From: Bacteroidales bacterium | Lineage (GTDB): Bacteria > Bacteroidota > Bacteroidia > Bacteroidales > F082 | DNA: 34,930 bases | Assembly: GCA_017632935.1 (NCBI GenBank) | Contig: JAGBQJ010000013.1 | Coordinates: 69,970-104,899, forward strand | Direction of reading: 5' to 3' | Shown: positions 30,921 through 34,930 of the stretch, piece after piece | Layout of the letters: each line of letters begins with the position of its first letter | Numbering within the stretch: the stretch's first letter is position 1 | Notes under the pieces: generated by a model | Databases searched by the model: none | What the model saw: only the letters and a program-made list of their open reading frames with translations | Told to the model about the DNA's origin: nothing | Program-made: the position numbers and the translations under genes

Positions 30921-32084
30921 TCAATCAATATTCTCAATAATTTTATCCTCTTCGCTTAAGTTGGGGACCAACCGCTGTATGGGCTTGTAGCGGTAGAAAA
31001 ACCGGATAGCGACGACGCGTACCACCGTGTAGGTCGGGATGGCCACCAACATGCCCACCATGCCGCCGATATGACCCGCCAGCAACAGCACGATGAAGAT
31101 TTCCAAAGGATGCGCCTTGATGCTCGTCGAATAAATGACGGGCTGGTAGATGAGGTTGTCGACCAATTGCGCCGTCAGCATGATGGCGAGGATGATGAGC
31201 GCAAACACCCATACGTTGACGCCCAACCCTGCACCGATGCCGAGCTTGAGCACGACACCGAGTCCCATGCCGAGCAACGCCCCGATGAGCGGTCCCACGT
31301 AAGGAATCACGTTGAGCATACCCGCAATGAAGGCGATGCCGATGGCATAACTGAAGTCGAGGCGGGCGATGAGCCACAACCCGAGGAAGTCGACCAAGGC
31401 CACGCCGAGCATCTCGACAAGCAACCCCGCGAAATAACGTGACAACAACTGCTTGATCTCGCTCAGTGTCTTGCTCAAAGTGAGTTCATGTTTGTCAGGC
31501 ACGAGGGCGCAGACGATTCGCTCAAACATGCCGTCTTCCTTGATGAAAAAGAAGGAGATGAACACCACCGCAAACAAGGCCACAAAGGTGTTGGCAATCA
31601 ACGAGGCCACTGACCCTACGATGTCGCTCACCTGGTTGAAACTCACCAAATCCCTGAGCTTGCCCAACACCACCGCTGTGATGTCGAAGTCGGGGCCGAG
31701 GTCGGGAAACAAGCCTATGATCCACTCGTTCACCTTCTCGATGGGGTTGGAGCTGAAGTTGAAGGCGGTATTGTCGCTGATGGTCAAGGCGTCACGTATG
31801 ATGTTGGAAACCAATGGAATCATCTGGGTGATGAGCAACACTAACAGACTGATAATGAGTATGATGGTGATGAGAGCCAAAAGCCAGTTGGGCGCGCTCT
31901 TCCCCTTGATTTTGATCTTCTTCAGCAATTGCATGAAGGGTCGCCCGATCATGGAGACGACGAAGGCCACGATGATGTAGATGAGCACGCTTTTGAAGTA
32001 CCAACACAAGGCCAAGATCAGGGCCAATCCACCCAGTTTGATGATGTAACCTGCTAATTTATCGGTGTTTCGCTCGTTTTCCAT
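30921..32084 (-). CDS. AI-2E family (PerM-like) membrane permease
   Basis: This 387-residue membrane protein has about eight helices: two near the start (LALILALCWYFKSVLIYIIVAFVV region), one or two near 70-95, and a cluster in the second half including NVIPYVGPLIGALLG and LAGHIGGMVGMLVAIPTY. A soluble loop of about 70 residues lies in the first half. These are marks of the AI-2E/PerM family, whose members include the AI-2 exporter TqsA and Na+/H+-related transporters, so the substrate cannot be named. The ATG at 32084 was chosen because upstream sequence in the frame is not hydrophobic or conserved and would overlap the divergent transglycosylase gene. A minus-strand -7 element lies 26 bases upstream. 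Confidence 0.9.
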   Translation of the reverse strand: MENERNTDKLAGYIIKLGGLALILALCWYFKSVLIYIIVAFVVSMIGRPFMQLLKKIKIKGKSAPNWLLALITIILIISLLVLLITQMIPLVSNIIRDALTISDNTAFNFSSNPIEKVNEWIIGLFPDLGPDFDITAVVLGKLRDLVSFNQVSDIVGSVASLIANTFVALFAVVFISFFFIKEDGMFERIVCALVPDKHELTLSKTLSEIKQLLSRYFAGLLVEMLGVALVDFLGLWLIARLDFSYAIGIAFIAGMLNVIPYVGPLIGALLGMGLGVVLKLGIGAGLGVNVWVFALIILAIMLTAQLVDNLIYQPVIYSTSIKAHPLEIFIVLLLAGHIGGMVGMLVAIPTYTVVRVVAIRFFYRYKPIQRLVPNLSEEDKIIENID

Positions 32085-32110
32085 GGTTTTGCTCTTAGCA
32101 TTTGAAATGA

Positions 32111-32118
32111 CAAAATTA
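32111..32118 (-). promoter_or_regulatory. -7 element TAATTTTG for the permease gene
   Basis: The minus strand reads TAATTTTG here, 26 bases before the permease ATG. It is 32 bases from the -7 element of the divergent transglycosylase gene, so the two promoters share their upstream DNA. Confidence 0.55.
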
Positions 32119-32150
32119 GCATTTTTTCTCTCTTTATAAACGATTTTTGG

Positions 32151-32158
32151 TATTTTTG
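32151..32158 (+). promoter_or_regulatory. -7 element TATTTTTG for the transglycosylase gene
   Basis: This matches TAnnTTTG and is followed by CG, 44 bases before the ATG at 32203. No clear -33 TTG was seen. It is back to back with the permease promoter. Confidence 0.55.
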
Positions 32159-32202
32159 CGTTCTCATTATACAGAATCTCACCTTTTTTAAACCTAACCC
32201 CG

Positions 32203-33738
32203 ATGAAACGTACATATCTTCTTCTGCTTTTGATGCTTTTCCCCTTCGCCCAACTGCTTGCACAGGTCAATCCTGAGACGCAAAGTGCCGACACGGTCGA
32301 ACTCGATGACCAGCGTATCAATGACCTGAACTCAGGCCGTGCGGTGGTGGAGGAGTCAACGGTGATGGAGATGCTCGATCTGGTGAGTTCCATCACCACG
32401 ACGAAGGATGTGTACTTAGACATCGACAGGGACGTGTGGAACAAGTATGGCTTCAAAGAAGGTGAGGTGCCGGTCTACGACGACAGCGTCTACATGCAGC
32501 GCATCCAGACCTTGGCCTATGAGACCACCGTGCCGCTGACCTACAACGCCCACGTCAAGTCGTTCATCGATCTGTATGCCAACCGCCGCCGCCAGCAGAC
32601 GAGCCGCATGTTGGGCCTTTCCTATGTCTATTTCCCGATGTTCGAGGAATACCTCACCAGATACAATTTGCCTCTGGAACTCAAGTACTTGGCTATGGTG
32701 GAGTCGGCCCTCAACCCTACGGCAGGCTCGAAGGCGGGCGCCAAAGGCCTGTGGCAGTTCATGCGCGGCACGGGTGCCGAATACGGTCTGAGGGTGAGTT
32801 CCCTCGTCGACGACCGCTTCGACCCCGAGAAGGAGACCGAGGCCGCCTGTCAATACCTGCAGAGCCTCTATTCCCGCTATGAGGACTGGTTCCTCGTGCT
32901 GGCCGCCTACAACTCGGGCCCAGGCACGGTCAACAAAGCCATTATCCGCGCCGGTGGCGTGAAAAACTACTGGGCCATCTGGCCTTATTTGCCCGCCGAG
33001 ACGCGCGGCTACGTGCCGGCCTTCATCGCCGTCACCTACGTGATGAACTATGCTGCCGAACACAACCTCTATCCCATGAATCCCGGCTTGCTGATGCATG
33101 GCACCGACACCGTGATGGTGCGCAACCGCGTGGGCTTCGACCAAATCAACGAGTGCTTGGGCGTGCCTATGGTCGACCTCGAGTTCTTCAACCCGCAATA
33201 CACCAAGCGCATCATCCCGGGGACGCAGGAGTATCCTTATTCGCTGCGCATGCCCACCAAGTACGCCCTGCGTTTCACCCAGCTTGAGGACAGCATCTAC
33301 TCCTACGCAAGCCGCTCGCAGAAAGTCCAGGAGGTCATCGAGGAGAAGGTGGAGGCGGTGAGCGACAGCTTCGTGCATGTGGTCAAGAAAGGCGAGAGCC
33401 TCGGCAGCATCGCGAGGAAATACCACGTCACGGTGGCCAGCCTCAAGAAGTGGAATCACCTGAAGCGTGAGACCATCCATGTCGGGCAACGGCTCACCAT
33501 CTACCGCTCAGGCGCGCCCATGGCACAGGTGAGTAGCAAAACGACGAAGAGTAGCAGCAGTAGCAGCAAGGCCACCAATACGAAATCGTCGTCAGTCAAG
33601 ACACACACCGTGAAGAAAGGGGAGTCGCTCAGCACCATCTCCAAGAAATATGGCTGTACCAACAACGACCTCAGAAAGTGGAACAACCTGAAAAGCAACA
33701 CCCTCCATGTCGGGCAGAAGCTAAAAATCAAAAAATAA
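32203..33738 (+). CDS. Membrane-bound lytic transglycosylase with two LysM domains (MltD-like)
   Basis: This enzyme cleaves peptidoglycan glycan strands with formation of anhydromuramyl ends. The 511-residue product has a signal peptide (about 1-21, ending LLAQ), an N-terminal region of about 100 residues, and an SLT domain with the catalytic Glu167 in LAMVESALNPTAGSKAGAKG. GLWQFM and the AAYNSGPGTVNKAI motif follow in that domain. Two LysM repeats come last (about 388-435 and 466-511), joined by a Ser/Thr/Lys-rich linker. There is no lipobox, so it is periplasmic or bound through LysM rather than lipid-anchored. The DUF4837 lipoprotein gene starts four bases after the stop, so the two form an operon. 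Confidence 0.94.
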   Translation: MKRTYLLLLLMLFPFAQLLAQVNPETQSADTVELDDQRINDLNSGRAVVEESTVMEMLDLVSSITTTKDVYLDIDRDVWNKYGFKEGEVPVYDDSVYMQRIQTLAYETTVPLTYNAHVKSFIDLYANRRRQQTSRMLGLSYVYFPMFEEYLTRYNLPLELKYLAMVESALNPTAGSKAGAKGLWQFMRGTGAEYGLRVSSLVDDRFDPEKETEAACQYLQSLYSRYEDWFLVLAAYNSGPGTVNKAIIRAGGVKNYWAIWPYLPAETRGYVPAFIAVTYVMNYAAEHNLYPMNPGLLMHGTDTVMVRNRVGFDQINECLGVPMVDLEFFNPQYTKRIIPGTQEYPYSLRMPTKYALRFTQLEDSIYSYASRSQKVQEVIEEKVEAVSDSFVHVVKKGESLGSIARKYHVTVASLKKWNHLKRETIHVGQRLTIYRSGAPMAQVSSKTTKSSSSSSKATNTKSSSVKTHTVKKGESLSTISKKYGCTNNDLRKWNNLKSNTLHVGQKLKIKK

Positions 33739-33742
33739 TACC

Positions 33743-34747
33743 ATGAAAAACATCATCAAAACCGCAATCGTCGTTCTGCTCGTCGCCCTGACGGCCTCCT
33801 GCTCTGAGGAGTCGAAGACGAAGAGCCGCGACCGCTCGGTGGGCAGCACCTCCGAGATTTTGGTGGTCACCCCGACCAAACAGCTGTGGGAGGGTGTCAT
33901 CGGTGACTCGCTCCGCAGCTATTTTGAAAGATACCAGTACGGACTGCCTCAGCCCGAGGTGCACAACACGCTGGCTCACCTCACCACGGAAGGCTTCTCC
34001 GACATGTTCAAGAAGCACAAGTGCATCATTGAGGTCGAGATCGACCGCAACCTCGACAAGGCCGTGGCCACCACCGCCGAAGACGTCTGGGCCGTGCCGC
34101 AGCGTTATGTCAAAATCAGCGCGCCCGACGCCTATGCTTGGGTCGAGCTCTTCGACCAGCAGAAGGAAATCTACCAGCAGTGGTTCGACAAGGTGGAACG
34201 CGACCGCATGTTGACCGTCTTCCGTCCCACCAAAGACGAGAACCTCTCTCAAGCCATCGCCAAGAAGTTCGGCTTCACGCTGACCGTGCCCAAAGGCTTC
34301 TTTATCGCCAAGAGCGAGCCCGACTTCATGTGGCTGCGCAAGGAGCTGGAGCTCTCGAGTGCCGATATCGTCATCTACCAAACTGATTATCAGGATACTT
34401 TGCAGTTTGAGACGAAGAGCCTCCTGGCCATGCGCGACCTGATGATGAGCCAATACATCCCTGGCCCTTCGGAAGGCTCCTACATGGGCACCGAGACCGA
34501 ATTTGTCCCGCCCCTGGTGACCACCGCAACATATTTTCCCGCCGGCTTTACCAAGGAGATGCGTGGCATGTGGAAGGTCCACAACAACTTCATGGGCGGG
34601 CCTTTCGTCTCCTACACCTTCGCCGACACCCGTCGAGGCAAGCTCGTCACCGTGGAAGGCTTCTACTACGAGCCCAACCAGCTGAAACGCAACGCTTTGC
34701 TCCAACTCGAATCGATTGCCTATAGCCTGAAGTTTGTGGAGGAATAA
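33743..34747 (+). CDS. DUF4837 lipoprotein
   Basis: The 334-residue product has a signal peptide and lipobox (LTASC, Cys20). The mature part starts with a Ser/Lys-rich stretch and then SEILVVTPTKQLWEGVIGDS, followed by EVHNTLAHLTTEGFSDMF and a C-terminal half with YIPGPSEGSYMGTETEFVPP and GGPFVSYTFADTRRGKLVTV. This matches the DUF4837 family of Bacteroidota lipoproteins. Its role is unknown. The four-base gap to the lytic transglycosylase gene suggests a shared role in envelope or peptidoglycan maintenance; this is inference from context. It is followed by the repeat array at the window end, with no hairpin terminator seen. Confidence 0.85.
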   Translation: MKNIIKTAIVVLLVALTASCSEESKTKSRDRSVGSTSEILVVTPTKQLWEGVIGDSLRSYFERYQYGLPQPEVHNTLAHLTTEGFSDMFKKHKCIIEVEIDRNLDKAVATTAEDVWAVPQRYVKISAPDAYAWVELFDQQKEIYQQWFDKVERDRMLTVFRPTKDENLSQAIAKKFGFTLTVPKGFFIAKSEPDFMWLRKELELSSADIVIYQTDYQDTLQFETKSLLAMRDLMMSQYIPGPSEGSYMGTETEFVPPLVTTATYFPAGFTKEMRGMWKVHNNFMGGPFVSYTFADTRRGKLVTVEGFYYEPNQLKRNALLQLESIAYSLKFVEE

Positions 34748-34748
34748 T

Positions 34749-34930
34749 CGGACTGCCGCTTTGCGTCATTGCGAGGCACGAAGCAATCTAGGGTGGAGAC
34801 TATCCTTGTCGCCGCTTTGCGTCATTGCGAGGCACGAAGCAAATCGAAGACTCAACGTAGTCAATCCGGACTGCCGCTTCGCGTCATTGCGAGGAACGAA
34901 GCAATCCAGGGTGGAGACTATCCTTGTCGC
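34749..34930. repeat. Tandem array of the intergenic repeat at the window end
   Basis: Bases 34749-34812 and 34867-34930 are 64-base copies that differ at three positions, 118 bases apart. A partial copy (34813 to about 34843) lies between them. Each contains CGTCATTGCGAGG and CGAAGCAA. The family is the same as the repeat before priA. The array runs to the window edge and may continue. Confidence 0.92.

Noticed and set aside
32085-32456. N-terminal extension of the permease to 32456
   Set aside because: It overlaps the divergent transglycosylase gene and both promoters, and it shows no family sequence. The start at 32084 fits.
34749-34930. CRISPR array at the window end
   Set aside because: The copies are 64 bases long with imperfect spacing, have a matching inverted copy far away before priA, and no cas gene is present.
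1-34930. tRNA, rRNA, riboswitch, integrase or phage genes
   Set aside because: I looked through the gaps and found no cloverleaf, conserved riboswitch core or such gene. Very small or unusual RNAs could be missed by eye.

Overview
The window looks like a chromosomal segment of a Bacteroidota bacterium, most likely Bacteroidales. The evidence is nine plus-strand elements of the form TAnnTTTG placed just before genes (the Bacteroides -7 promoter consensus), lipoboxes of Bacteroidota type, TonB-dependent receptors with a carboxypeptidase-like N-terminal domain, a DAHP synthase/chorismate mutase fusion, a long single-chain PurL, and three type IX secretion (T9SS) proteins. T9SS points away from typical gut Bacteroides and towards other Bacteroidales. 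This placement is inference from gene content.

Layout. Bases 1-6520 hold a partial gene and the minus-strand run asnS > rpoN > histidine kinase. The asnS-rpoN spacer carries a striking inverted pair of 7-base repeat arrays. A DAHP synthase/chorismate mutase gene then runs on the plus strand, with a -7 element almost on its start codon, and converges on a lipoprotein gene. Bases 6600-16653 hold a small basic lipoprotein and a 9.5 kb three-gene unit: a 1256-residue TonB receptor, a 1536-residue secreted protein with a T9SS-type C-terminal signal, and a PorV/PorQ-family barrel. Bases 16680-19002 hold greA and a HIT hydrolase behind a promoter-terminator leader, then the T9SS Plug protein. Bases 19010-25041 hold a palindromic intergenic repeat, priA, a compact DUF4160-DUF2442/HTH pair flanked by terminators, and a second TonB-type receptor. 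Bases 25134-30694 hold purL, an Ig-like lipoprotein, ybaK and a GNAT acetyltransferase. Bases 30921-34747 hold an AI-2E-family permease divergent from a lytic transglycosylase with two LysM domains and a DUF4837 lipoprotein. The window ends in a tandem array of the same intergenic repeat seen before priA.

How the genes work together. Most are housekeeping: translation (asnS, ybaK), transcription (rpoN, greA), aromatic amino acid and purine synthesis, replication restart and cell-wall turnover. The most interesting part is the receptor / giant cargo / PorV-like unit. It reads as one transcript from a strong promoter, and the T9SS Plug gene lies about 1 kb downstream. I infer a dedicated surface module in which a T9SS-exported protein works with its own TonB receptor and its own outer-membrane shuttle. 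Its function and substrate cannot be read from the sequence. No tRNA, rRNA, CRISPR, transposase or phage gene was seen, and no stretch over 300 bases lacks a gene.
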